Shown piece by piece: positions 1 through 21,193 of a DNA stretch of 64,000 nucleotides; positions within the stretch are counted from its first letter, which is position 1; each line of letters opens with the position of its first letter. Source of the stretch: Axinella damicornis (lineage: Eukaryota > Porifera > Demospongiae > Axinellida > Axinellidae); the NCBI GenBank assembly GCA_963931865.1, contig OZ007505.1, forward strand, positions 22,048,074 through 22,112,073. The letters run 5' to 3'. Both the position numbers and the translations under genes were made by a program. Under the pieces are notes generated by a model. That model made no database searches. It saw only the letters and a list, made by a program, of their open reading frames with translations, and had not been told where the DNA came from.

Positions 1-772
1 AGACAGGGTGTTCCGGGATGGAGGATAGGGAGATTTGATGGCAAACTGTGCGTAGTGTCAACGCACATACCCACCCACGCACACTACATACCCACCTACA
101 CCACATACACACCCACCCACCCACCATGTACACCACACACAAACCACAGCCCCCTGCCACCTCTCTCAAGTTCACCCCCCATATGGACGACTGCAACACG
201 GTGGACCTCACCTTCATCAAGCGGCTGGTGTTCCTGGCAGTGCACATTCTCCATTCCAACCAGCACTGGGAGAAGATGATCGACATCGCAACCAGATTTG
301 ATGATGTCACAAAGTAAGGCTTTGTGATAGTAGTGCCAGGAATGAGAGATGGAATCCCCAAACATTCTGGGACCGGTGATTCAAACGCTAGACCTTCTGA
401 ATGCCAGCCAGTTCTTTCCACTAAGCCACTGGGCCTGAGTGAGAGCTGCTCTCAGCATTGCTAACTAACTAGAGAATTTTTCTAAGGTACACAAGCCGGG
501 TATACTAGCCAAGTATACTGAGTTATGCAAGCTGGGTATACCAACCCATTAGCAGAGAATTTATCCTACTTTTGCAGCCACTATTGGTCCAAGGAGCTGG
601 TCCCAGTGATCACGTCCGCCCAGGAGAAGCTGTTCCGGAGGGTGGAGAAACACAGGGGGAAGACGATGACAAGAGAAGGTGAACACTTTCCACACGCTCA
701 CACATACACATGCTCACCCACACACACCACACACCACACACACACTCATTCACACATGCATGCACATTCACA

Positions 773-807
<35 letters not shown>

Positions 808-2021
808 TTCACATCACACACACACACATACGCATACCAACACAAATCACACTCACTCACACACGTACTCACGCACACATTCACATCACATGCACATACT
901 TGCACACTCACACACACACACACAGCTCTGGAGCCAGCTGCCCACCTTGATCCCGGTCCTGAAGGTCACAATGTGTATGGGGGAGTGGGACATGCCCTCA
1001 CCCTCGTCTCCGTGCCCCTGGACATAGAGGCCACACAGCGGAGGCTGGAAGGGAAGGGGGGAGGGGCAGAGAGGAGTCTAGCCCACTGCAGGCGACTGCT
1101 GGCAAGATACCTCACGGGCACCAACAGAGGCAGTAAGCACTGGAGTTGATCGCTGCTTATACTAGAACTCACACACTCATATTCGTAGGTAACAGTACTG
1201 GTAGAAGTTCACCTGAACAAATGGTTACTGCTGTCGTTGCAAACCTTCCTCCCTTGTGTGTCCTCCTATCTATGCAGTTGCAGAGCCACCCTCCCTCGCC
1301 CCATCCCCTCGTGCCCCTCCCACTGTGGACCTCCCTCCTCTTCCCACTTCCCACCTTCCCACTATCATAGCTGCCTACGATGCAGCCATTGTCTCCCTGA
1401 TTGGCTCCAAGCAGAAGGATCTTGCCGTGATGGCCATGCACGAACTGGACAACGTCATGTACCACTCACACAACTCAAAGTGAGTAACAGACAAATCCTA
1501 GGATCGGTACACCCAGCTTGGATACCTCTGCTCCATAGTGCCCCTCTCCTCTTCTCTCCAATCAGGTCAGCTGGGCACTGGTGGGCAGAGTCACTGAGCA
1601 CCCTCCTGCAGACAAAAGACCCCCTCAATTCATGGCGGAGGCTGGCAGCAGGAGGCAGCGGAGGAGGGAGGAGAGGGGGAAGAGGAGTTTCAGAGGGTGG
1701 AGCCACAGACCCTCTGCTGGAGATCTGTGGAGTGTGGGGGTGTCTGCTGGGAGGCATCATGGCCACAAAGCTAGCAGTGTGAGGATCATCACTCCAGCCT
1801 GACCCTGAGGGTGGGGGGAGACTGGTCCCCTGGGGGAGCGTGCACGATACTGTGCATGGGTACCGGGTTGAGGTTGCATAATCCTTTGTTTGCAGGTATG
1901 TCTACAGGAATGAGCTGGACGTTCAGCTGGAGTACACTCTCTTGGCAGCAGCACTCTTCAAGGTACACAACTGATTAATGTAGCACTCACACCCATACAC
2001 TCTGCTCCCCCCTCCCCGACA

Positions 2022-2083
<62 letters not shown>

Positions 2084-4364
2084 CACATCTACTGGTGTAC
2101 ACTTCTCACCCATACCTCCCTCCACTCTCCCGTCTGCAGTCGGTCCTGTCCTTCTCCCTCCCTCACCCCACCTCTGACCTCGACTACGCCACCTACCCTC
2201 ACCAGGTTCCCAGCTCTGCAGAGAGCGGCCAGCAGCTCCTGCCGGGGGTGGAGCTATTCTCAGACCCCTACCGCTGTGACCTTCCCTCCCTCCTCTCCTC
2301 CCTCTGCCACTGCTCTCAAGACCTGGTCACACGGCACCATGCTGTGAAAGTATGCAGAGTGATCATAGTCTAATGTTAGCCAGTCCCAGGCCCTCAACGA
2401 ACTAGAAGTGGACTTTCCCTATCACAGGTGTTACTGTGTGGAGAGCCTGGGATCAAGAGTCCCGCTGCAATTACAATACTTTTTCAAATATAGCGACTCG
2501 AAGATAACGAGGCATTCCTCTAAGTAGCCTCGTTCCCATGCCCTATCCAGCTTTTCATCTCTTGCAGTGTAGAAAAATGAGGAAAGGTTTGGAATGGGGC
2601 CATCCACTGAGCTCTATCCTGCCATATGTCTCTCCATCTGCAGGCCCTGCCGGTGCTGTGGCTGTACCAGCATGTGGCACACTCACTGTGCAGGAACATA
2701 CAACACACAGTAATGGCCAAAATCCTCAAGGTACGAAGAGTCCTACCTCCTTCTACCAACCAATGATGGTGTTTGGTCCTCAAGCTCCTCTAGAGGAGAA
2801 GGTCTTTATACTTTAAGCGGTTTCGTACGGTTGGTGAAAGGTTAACATGTGTGTCTTACGCAGCTGGAGGTGATGTGTGAGCTCTGTCTGTTCTCTGAGT
2901 GTCTCGCACTGTTGGCTGAGGTCCAGAGTGGAGCAAAGCTCCCCCAGAGCAGCTGTGAACACAACCGACCACCAGACACACATGTGGTGAGGGGGGGGGG
3001 GGGGGGGGGGGGGGGGAGGGAGGGGGAGGGGGAGGGAGGGAGGGGGGGGAGCGAGGGGAGGGAGGGAGAGGGAAGGAGGGAGGGAGGGAGGGAGGGAGGG
3101 AGGGAGGGAGGGAGGGAGGGAGGGAGAAGAGGAGGGAGGGAGGGCGATGAAGGAAAGGGAATTATTTTACAATTGCTTTACATTTACTTCTCCTGCAGGG
3201 CTCCATCCAGTTCAACAACAGCCTTCCCCTGAACGACCCCAAGAACCTCAAGGTACTGCATTGTGTTCAGAGAGTTCCTCTGAGCTCCCAGTAGCAGATG
3301 GTCTGATGGTCACTGGTCACAGACAGGACACTGTTTGATGTGATCCTCTTCACTGCAGGCTCTGAATGCCGTCATGGAGCGACCCCTCTCTCCCGGTCTG
3401 GCCAGCCTCTACTGTGAATCCACCATGTCCTGGTTGACCCTGGCCCAGGCCAAGCTCTTCACCGCCATGGCTGCAACGTGCACAGCCGTGCCCAGACAGT
3501 CACTGCTCAGGTGAGATGCACCACGAACACCAACTGTATGAGGATTCCACTTGTCACTGTTCCAGTCCATATTTATTACCTTTTCATTATGCATTGCTAG
3601 TTGATTTAGTGGGATGTTCTGTCTGTGGTAGCTTCCTTGATGCAGCAGTGGTGTACCATTGGTTGTGGTAGCTTCCGTGATGCAGCAGTGGTGTACCATA
3701 TGGTACCATTAGTTGTGGTAGCTTCCTTGATGCAGCAGTGGTGTACCATATGGTACCATTGGTTGTGGTAGCTTCCTTGATGCAGCAGTGGTGTACCATT
3801 GGTTGTGGTAGCTTCCGTGATGCAGCAGTGGTGTACCATATGGTACCATTAGTTGTGGTAGCTTCCTTGATGCAGCAGTGGTGTACCATTGGCTGTGGTA
3901 GCTTCCTTGATGCAGCAGTGGTATACCATATGGTACCATTGGTTGTGGTAGCTTCCTTGATGCAGCAGTGGTGTACCATATGGTACCATTGGTTGTGGTA
4001 GCTTCCTTGATGCAGCAGTGGTGTACCATATGGTACCATTGGTTGTGGTAGCTTCCTTGATGCAGTAGTGAACCGTATGGTACCACAGCTTTGGGCCAAC
4101 AGCACTCCACGTTATTACTCCTCAGAGCTGTTGGTGACCAAAGACCATCCACTATGTCGGCTCCACCCACCCAAACTTCAGGCAAGAAAAGAGCACCATG
4201 TACGACCTTTGCATACAGCTACTCATCCCGCTCCCTCTCTCCTCCCTCCTCCAACCACAGCCCCCTCCTCAGCGACCAGCATACGTAGCGGATCCTCTGT
4301 GCAGAGCAGCCGAAGAGGTCAACGGAAGCTCTCCATCGCCACTGACGACATCAAGGTATGTTTG

Positions 4365-4405
<41 letters not shown>

Positions 4406-7400
4406 GTCTGTCTGTCTGTCTGTTATCTATCTATCTATCCAATCTAGTTGACTCTTCTCGACCATGCGGAGAGGCTGCTGGTCAGTCTGTGTCGCCAGCT
4501 GAAGAGCAGCGGCGAGAGGGAGAGCACGGAGCTCCGAGTGCGGGCCAACCTCCAGCTAGCTCAGGTTGCTCTCACCTTACACTACAGCCTTACCGCAGTG
4601 CAGCTGAGTCTGGCGGCCATGAGACTGCTACAGAGGGAGGGAGGAGGAGGAAAGAGGTATACATGAGATCCGACGACCTGCGGGTCGGTAGTAACCCCAT
4701 CCTCCTCCCTCCAGCCCCTCCTCAGAGTTCTCTCCTCCCGAAGGTGGTGGTACGTGTGGTGTGAGGCTGTGGCTGGAGTGCCGTGTGATGCTGGCAAGAA
4801 GCCTGATGGGGAGGGGTGATGGTGGGGGAGGGGACCTGGTGGAGTGTGGGGGGCAGTGTGAGGAGGGAGTGGGAGAGTGTGAGGCATGTGGAGAGGTGGA
4901 AATGACAGCCGAGCTTCACCATACCGCAGCTCTGCATGCTCTCACCTGCGAACCTTGCGACCTCGCCAAGATCTCTTCTCATGCACAGGTAATGCATTGC
5001 CCATCTCCAGTGCCTGTATACTACCAGTGAGTAGAGCTGTGAGCCATGCAGTGACCCACTGGTCTCCCTCTCAGAGTACCCTTCAGCTGTTGGAGTCTCT
5101 CCCCGAGCTCTCCCCCCGTGCAAGGCTACTTCGATGCCAGGCTTCCATCCTCCTGGCTGATGTCAGCTGCATGCTGGGTGGGGCCACGTGGGAAGAAATG
5201 GCACAAGTCTTCCGAGGACTGGCAGACATGCTCAAGAAACAGGTACGCCATTCAACTAGAATCATTGCTTGTGATGTGTAGTTCAGTAATGCACACTCCA
5301 TTCCAGCTTGAGGACGAGCCCCTACACCTGAACATCTACCAGCCCCAGAGGGTGCTCCTCGCCTCCGTCCAGCTGCGACTGGCCCATCTCTCTACCCTCC
5401 TGGCGGCCTCCAGTCTCGACCCAGCTCAGAGGATGGAGCACACCACTGCTGCGAGGAGAGCCAGTGAGGAGGGGAGAGAGGTGTTGAGGGAGTCGGTGCG
5501 TGGTGACCCGTGCCTTGCTGCCGAGCTGGCGTTTCACTACGGTAAGATTCCTAGTAGACATCAGTATTAGACTGGGATTATTGTCACCATGTTTCTGTTG
5601 TGGATAGGCTGGTTGCAGACTAGCGACCTGGTGCCTGGACTGGCTACCCCACGAGCCGAGGCCCTGTGTACTGAAGACACCTCACTGCTGCATGCCGCCG
5701 GGACCATCGCTGACTGCGCAGCAGATTACAGGTTCGTGCACTCTACTGGAGTAGACACTGGCTTGAAATATTAACTTGTAATTTCTGTAGCTATGGCAAC
5801 TCACGTGTCATCATTGGTTACCATGCATGGAGGCTACACTTCACAGTGCACAAGTAACAGCTTCACACATGACTTCCCTCCTACTAGAGATTACTAGAGA
5901 TTACTAGAGATTACTATAGAGGGGAAGATTGTCATGCTGCCTTCAATGGGAACATTACTGGAGATTACTACAAATAGGAAGACTCCGTGTGGTGAGACCA
6001 TTACTCAAGATACAGGAGGAGCATTGGTGCCATGGCTATAGAGATCACAATATTTCATAGGAAGAGCGTTTGAGACTTACAGAAAGTACATGTGTTTGTA
6101 CGTGACCCCAGATGCCTGGTCTTCATATAGGCTGGCCTTCACCTGCTACTGTGATCTAGCCCGGTCATTTGCTGTGTATAGCAAGCAGTCCTTCAAGCCA
6201 CCACTGTCCGAGGACACTGCCCAGCAGACCACCGTACCACCTGGCTCCTCGTCCGGAGATCGACCAAAAGCCTCGCAGAGCTCCAGCAGAGCCAGGTCAA
6301 AGCTGTCCCAGCATGAGATGGAGACGGAGAAGATGAGCAAAGCTGAGAAGGAGTGGGTGAGAGAGAGGGGCAGAGAAGCGTACAATGCTTGGGCCCTCGC
6401 AAAGACTGCCCTGCAAACCCAAGCTGCGGTCCACAACCTGCAGCTGCTGACGTCGGAGCTGCACAATGAGGAGGCCACAACTCCCATACCCGACAGACTC
6501 CTTGCTGAGTTACCAGACTTTGTGCTCCTGGATCTCTGCCAGTCGGAGGAAATCCTTAATGTGCTAACCACCGGCCTCGAGGAGGTTCCCATTGAGGCGC
6601 TGGTCCCCAGTGCTCAGCTCGCAAACCCAGTGGGGGTCAGCTGGTTCAGGGTCGCTGTTTACGCTAGCCGTCTCCTACAGCAGTGCTTCTGGCAGAAGAC
6701 AGCTCTGTCATGTGACATGGATTGGGCACTCCATTACCACTCCCAAACAGCCTCTGTCTACGCAAAGTGCAGTGCAGTAGTAGCATTCCTCAAGAGGCAC
6801 TTTCCACAATTTGCAAGGAACAGCTCTCTCCCTCCTCCCCCCTCCCTCCTCTCTCCCCTCGCCACCTCCTCCAGACCTCCAGCCACCTCCACCCTGGGTG
6901 GCCAGTCAGTTGTCCCGCCACAAGCGGTGGTGAGTGGAGCAGCAGCTGCCAGCAGTGAGCCCCACCTCACAGCCAGGGACACAGAGGTCGTGGTGATATG
7001 GCACAGACCATTCCCCAACTCAAGCACCCACCAATCCCCCTCCAATGATGTCCTCCTTGGCCTCTTTGCTCTGAACTTCAAAGCCATCAAAACCCACCCT
7101 CCCGCCAACATTGGTGCCTCTGGAGCCGAAGTCTACTGTGTCGAAACCTCCCTTTCAGCCCTGTCCGCACTCCACACCTCATGGGAGGAGCTAGCCGTGG
7201 CTTCCAAGGCATACCTTGACACGAAGGCTGCCAGCAGACCTGTATCACGATCTCCATCGAAGCAGAAGAAGGTTGAGCGTGCAGTGAAGACCCCACCAGA
7301 GCTGCAGAACAAACTGGTGCAGGCAGTGCAGATGATGTGTGCAACATTCGGCCTGCAGAAGAGAGAGGTATGTATGGCGATATCATGATGTGTAGAGAGG

Positions 7401-7736
7401 TATGGCGATACCATGACGTGTACTGAGGTAGAGAGAGGTATGGTGATACCATGACGTGTACTGATGGGAGTTGTTGATAGGCCATTGGCATGCACTAACT
7501 TCCCTCATCTTAGTGAGGATTTGTGTGGCTTATGGCAGAATGGGTGATTTCCTATACTGTAATCTTGATTGACTCGACCCCCCCCCCCCCCCCCCCCCCC
7601 CTCCCATGTCCAGGACCAGCTGCCCAGGATTGAGCCCCACACTGTGGCAAGTGTTACGAGAGCACTGCGCCCTCTGACACACACCGTCATCAAGGGAGAT
7701 GTGTACTACTTCCTCACATCAGTCTTCAAACAATAG
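1..7736 (+). CDS. CFAP54-like axonemal protein, 3' portion (multi-exon, partial)
   Basis: The gene enters from the left edge. I can chain about 18 exons with GT-AG junctions in frame: about 167-313, 578-679, 925-1131, 1275-1480, 1896-1961, 2140-2349, 2643-2731, 2863-2987, 3200-3251, 3359-3510, 4114-4353, 4448-4656, 4711-4989, 5075-5241, 5307-5541, 5608-5731, 6130-7368 and 7613-7736 (stop TAG 7734-7736). The product is Leu/Ala-rich and helical, as in TPR-like repeat proteins; examples are FIKRLVFLAVHILHSNQHWE and AAYDAAIVSLIGSKQKDLAV. The last large exon carries EVVVIWHRPFPNSS. I recognise this as the C-terminal third of the long CFAP54 family, which belongs to the central-pair projection of motile cilia. 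That name rests on remembered similarity, and CFAP46 or another large TPR axonemal protein is the main alternative. No frame break is visible. Intron tracts (CA, GGGA, poly-C) sit beside splice sites. Confidence 0.55.
330..445 (-). repeat. tRNA-derived SINE-like head
   Basis: Read on the minus strand, this intronic stretch has a pol III box A exactly of the form TGGCTTAGTGG (419-429). About 42 nt downstream it has a box B-like GTTTGAATCAC (377-387). This is the spacing of a tRNA-type promoter, but no cloverleaf acceptor stem can be drawn. A short interspersed element is therefore more likely than a working tRNA gene. Confidence 0.45.
700..924 (+). repeat. (CA)n microsatellite abutting a 3' splice site
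   Basis: Degenerate CA-rich repeat with interspersed CACTCA and CACATT. It ends in the CAG acceptor of the exon at 925, so the repeat serves as the pyrimidine-rich region upstream of that acceptor. Confidence 0.85.
2022..2080 (+). repeat. (CA)n microsatellite
   Basis: Almost pure CA dinucleotide run about 60 nt before the acceptor of the exon starting near 2140. Confidence 0.9.
2988..3150 (+). repeat. Poly-G followed by (GGGA)n tract just after a splice donor
   Basis: The donor GTGAGG at 2988 runs directly into about 20 Gs and then GGGA/GGGAGGG repeats. It has strong G-quadruplex potential on the transcript strand. The open frames through it are low-complexity artefacts. Confidence 0.85.
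3610..4075 (+). repeat. Composite minisatellite (about 37/50-bp units)
   Basis: About ten tandem copies built around GTGGTAGCTTCCTTGATGCA, followed by an optional 13-bp insert containing ATGGTACCAT, so units are about 37 or 50 bp. It lies in an intron of the CFAP54-like gene. A low level of C/T and A/G variants marks individual copies. Confidence 0.9.
4363..4440 (+). repeat. (TCTG)n / (TCTA)n microsatellite
   Basis: Pure TCTG repeats pass into TATC/CTAT repeats and end in the TAG acceptor of the exon at 4448. This is a pyrimidine-rich tetranucleotide tract on the sense strand. Confidence 0.85.
5732..6129 (+). other. Intron with short ATTACTAGAG direct repeats
   Basis: This intron carries a few adjacent copies of GAGATTACTA (about 5883-5915) and scattered relatives to about 5960. 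No open coding segment or other element is apparent. Confidence 0.4.
7580..7612 (+). repeat. Poly-C tract forming a polypyrimidine tract
   Basis: A run of more than 20 Cs, then TCCCATGTCCAG, forms the acceptor of the last exon of the CFAP54-like gene. It is a pure-C version of a polypyrimidine tract. Confidence 0.85.
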
Positions 7737-8334
7737 CACAGCACTGTAGTACATTATACAGCCAGTATACATGCAGGCACATCACAGGTACATGTTGCGG
7801 TCTGAGATCCATTCCAGGTATGTATATATTCAGAGTATAGCTTACAGAAATGGTCTGACCATGCAGGAATTGTGTGTTCGTTATAATTACGTTGATTGTG
7901 TGCATGCTTACAGGATGCCTTCACCACGTCAATGTGCACTCTCTCATCATGCAGCTTATTATATAGTGCACATATTAAATTCTGGAATGGGTCTTGGACA
8001 TATGCAGTGCATGTCTCATTAGCTACATGTAGTGTTGACCCCACGCTTAATTGTTTGTGCTATGCAGCGGTATAAAGACGTGCAACTGAAAACCTTTGCA
8101 GATCTTTATTATACTGTCTCCTGTTCACAAACATTTTCACCAATATTCAATACAACAAGCAGAGCAGTATTTTTGGATGGACAAACACACATGCACACGA
8201 GCTGAAACTAGAGTTCAATATGAGAAGTACAATCACTAGTGGACGCCATAGGTTCAATGATAATAGTGGGTGTAGAATGATAACTCATTGAGCAAAGCAA
8301 CTAAAATAGTCTCTGTTGTACGCCTCCAGGAGGG
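7737..8334. other. Convergent intergenic region
   Basis: This 600-bp interval lies between the 3' ends of the CFAP54-like gene (+) and p38 copy A (-). It is AT-richer than its surroundings and contains ATTAAAT near 7974 and AATACAACA near 8148. These are possible but weak polyadenylation contexts. I see no gene here. Confidence 0.4.
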
Positions 8335-13137
<4,803 letters not shown>

Positions 13138-13376
13138 TTTCGGGCACCCCCACTGCACTGAATATCATACGAACGTGGCACTTCCGGTAAAATTGCTTGC
13201 AGCGGCGCCGGCGCGCGCGTGGTCTCGCATTACCAACAAATTATCATAAAATCAACGGGGAAACCAGTGACATCATGGACTATATTATCCATGGTTCCAT
13301 GGTGCAGTGACATGCAGTCGGCAATTCTGTACATGTAATGAAAAGTAGAAACAAAAGACACAACACATATACTAGA

Positions 13377-17514
<4,138 letters not shown>

Positions 17515-18737
17515 GTTCGCGACATCACAACAATATTACTGTATGATCAGACCAATCAGAGAGCCGAATTCTGCAGCAGGACAGGAAGTGAAAATCCTTA
17601 AATTTATTGTTAACGGGAACACACTATACCCCACTTTTTGAACAGCAAATAAAAGATTGAAAACCTCCGTGCATTGTACAGAGTGCTGGAGCTGCTCTAT
17701 AAAGTACAAATACTATGGGAAGAAGCAAAACCAAGGTTGTGTGAGCGAGGACACCAAATGTGATAATAATACTGCGACTTAGTTTGTTTGAACAAACATA
17801 CACGAGAAATACACAGATAAAATTAATCTGCATATATACATTACTGCTACATGCAAATAAAAAATTGAGGTGGTGTCATTATTGCTTTGTTGTTGTTTGG
17901 GCAAACCGGAACAAACCTGTGGGGGGAGAAACATGATCATCACGGGACACAGAGGGAGGAGATAACATGAACGTCACGGGACACAGGGGGAGGAGATAAC
18001 ATGACCATCACGGGACACAGAGGGAGATAACATGAACGTTATAGGACACAGAGGGAGATAAGATGAATTCACGGGACACAGAGGAAGGAGATAACATCAC
18101 GGGACACAGAGGGAGATAACATGATCATCACGGGACACAGAGGGAGATAACAGAACATCACGGAACACAAAGGGAGGAGATAACATGAACATCACAGGAC
18201 ACAGACATGAACGTCACGGGACACAGAGGGAGATAATATGAACGTCACGGGACACAGAGGGAGGAGATAACATGACCATCACGGGACACAGGGGAAAGAA
18301 TAGCCTTGATCCTTAGCAATAGGAGAAATGGCCTGGCAATGTCCGGGAGTTCAAACTGAATGCGGATGTAACATCAAAGCAAGTGCACTAGCTCATCCCG
18401 ATTAGTGCGTGTGACAGATAGTTATGGTATTGTCAGCTGTTGAGAACAGGGTTTTCCTCTAGTGGAAGCAACTGTTCGCTGCAGGCTCTACAACACAGAA
18501 CACCTATACTAGCGCTATCAAAGAATCAACATCATTACAATGGATGAGCGTGCGACATTTCAATGCATCATGCAATTGCTTTTACAATCAGGTGATAGCG
18601 TTTCGAAATTTGGTTGGAGCTGTCAACTATCTGGCAGCATCAGTGAACTGTTGCCAGGCAGTTTCTCCTATGCCTGGGAACGAGGCTAAGGAAGGTGACA
18701 TAACACAGTCATCTCTGGTCCCTAACCTCGTAGTGAG
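17515..18737. other. p38-B promoter side / MAGI 3' flank
   Basis: This interval separates the p38-B start from the MAGI stop; both genes are on the minus strand. It holds the minisatellite at 17915-18300 and a solo GCCTGGGAACGAGGCTAA end near 18672-18689. AATAAA-like signals on the minus strand are possible near 17830-17860. No gene is seen. Confidence 0.4.
17915..18300. repeat. Minisatellite, about 30-bp unit
   Basis: About a dozen variable copies of ATCACGGGACACAGAGGGAG followed by ATAACATGA, with AACGTC/ACCATC/ATCATC substitutions and length variants. Confidence 0.9.
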
Positions 18738-21155
18738 CTACTCGTGGGGTGGGGGACTGAACTGCCCAGCATTACTTCTCTTGAGGGAGTTCATGTAGTC
18801 CTGTGCATAGCGATCCTTGGTGGAGGCCGCGGTGGGTGAGAGCACAGTGCCTTGGTCTTGGCCAGCTAGGGGGGACAGAGAGAGAAGAACGTCCCACCAT
18901 TTCCCTTGTGAAGGGTACAGACACACAGACACAGTCCAACACACAGTCCAACACACACACCACTTACATCCGACGAAGGACTCGTCTGGCAGTCTCCTGA
19001 CGATAAGTTTGACCATGTTCCCCCCGTGTTTGATAATAGTGATTGCATCTGAGTGGAGCATGCCCTCTGTTGAGTTCCCGTTGATCTCCAGCAGTTCGTC
19101 ACCCACCTGCAACACCAACAAGACCAACCTTTAGTCCGCTATCCCTCAGTATAACTCAGTAAATTACTAAGTAGCTCCAGTCCATCTAACACAGCTGGTT
19201 ACCACTAGACAGAGATGCCACGCCTACCCTGAGTCGTCTGTCACTCTCAGCAGCCCCGCCCTCTGCTATCCTCAGCACGCACAGGGGAGCATTGTACTCG
19301 GCACCTCCACGGATACTGAACCCAAAGCCCTGGCCATCACGATGGATGTCAATGTGGTGGATCTCTTCATCGTCACTGGGATTGTCCGCGTGTGATGGAG
19401 AGAAAGATGATCACTATAATGTACGCTTTGGGCTCAGTCAGAAATACAGGCGTAATGTGGTACCAACGAACACCAGCCACTCAACTTTTTCACACCATTT
19501 GAACATGGCCTGCACCAACCACTAAGTAGTTTAGATACCACTTTGCCGTGCATTACGGGTTTTAGTGCACAAGGGCAATCTAGTTAACGGTCGAGGGCGA
19601 GATAATGCACGAGCCGAAGGCGAGTGCATTATCCGCCTGAGACCGTTGACTAGATTGCCCGAGTGCACTATAAGTCCGTAATGCACTGCAAACTGGTATC
19701 TAAACTACTTAGTGCAACTCACTGACCCGAGACAGCCTTTGATCTTTGAAAAGTGTGCATTATCTAGATAATGCACCTAAAGTGTGCATTAAGTGATTTA
19801 ATGCTCCGTCATGTGATCGATTCTGAGGCGTCTGATTCGTTGAGGGTCACGTGAGTAGCACTAAGATTGCAATATCATTATGAGTTAAGGCAAGCCCCTC
19901 CCCCCTCCCATTGGACCCCTGCCTCTGGCTAACCTGGCAATATCACTAAGGTTGGGAGAGATCTGGGGCCCCGCCTCCTCCTCGTACTGGTGGGGGTAGT
20001 CCTGGTATCCTGTGCGGCTCTGATCAGGGTACCGCTGGTGGGGGTGAGCATGGGAGGGTTGAGGGCGAAGGTCGTTGCTCGGGTAGCCGTGGTTCTGCAT
20101 TGGCATTGCCACTGCTTGTTGCATGGCCGGTTGCTCTGCCATCTGGGGAGGGAGGGAGGGGAGGGGGGGAGGGAGGGAGGGGGAGGGAGGGAGGGGGAGG
20201 GTGGGTGGGAGGGATGTGGGGAGGGAGGTGGGGAGGAGATACAAGGTGAATGAATGACAATTGGTCCACTGACAGTGCAGTTTCATTTTCGATGGCATAT
20301 CAGTGTTCCATTTCCTGATGCAGATACTGTAACAATGTCTTACCATTTGTTGTCTTTCAAGAGCCTCAACATCTGAAAGCAGGAAAAGAGGAGGAAAAAC
20401 AGCAAAGATGAACCGCAGTAAACACACCCCATGATTCCCAAGATGTGCGTGGGCTCAGCTCTGCACTCTTATGGGTTTACACAGTACAAATACCCTGGGA
20501 CAGTAATCTGAAGCAAGAATGTACCAGCCAGTGCTAATTGCCGTACTGTAGCTATTCCCGGCCAGCCAGGAATTCAAAACATGCAGCATCCCCCCCCCAT
20601 CAGCCAACCCATAGAGTGTTTCCAGTCTGTAAGTGAAACATTGGGATGTGGTGATAAGATCGTAATTTCTGGTTTCAGATGCCCCTGGATGGGTTCCCAG
20701 TTTAAATCGATCTGCCAAACAGAGGCCCCAGAAGACGCAGCGGCTCCACTCCAATCAGCAGGAACTTTTATTCCCCACCCTGACGTACGGAGTACTACAC
20801 TGAAGCACCTTGGCCGGCAACTGTTGTAGCTAGCGTTTCTAGATAGAATAGTTGAGGATGCTGTAGATGGTCAGCAAACAGACACCGGCCTGGGATATCA
20901 GACTGCAAGTCACTGCTACACGTACGGTTTTCATCCTGCCAGGTAATTAATTACCTCTCCATTACAGAAATTCGCCTGATGTCTATTTATCAAAAATAGT
21001 ACCAAATACATGAATTAACCCCCAGACAGTGACGCAAAGCTGTCATAAGCAGGTGAAGAATTAACATAACACACACTCAAGTGTCAGCTAAGACGTCATG
21101 TCACATGTATTGTAAACACTGTGTTGCCCCCCCCCCCCCCCCCCCCCCCCCCCAA

Positions 21156-21193
<38 letters not shown>

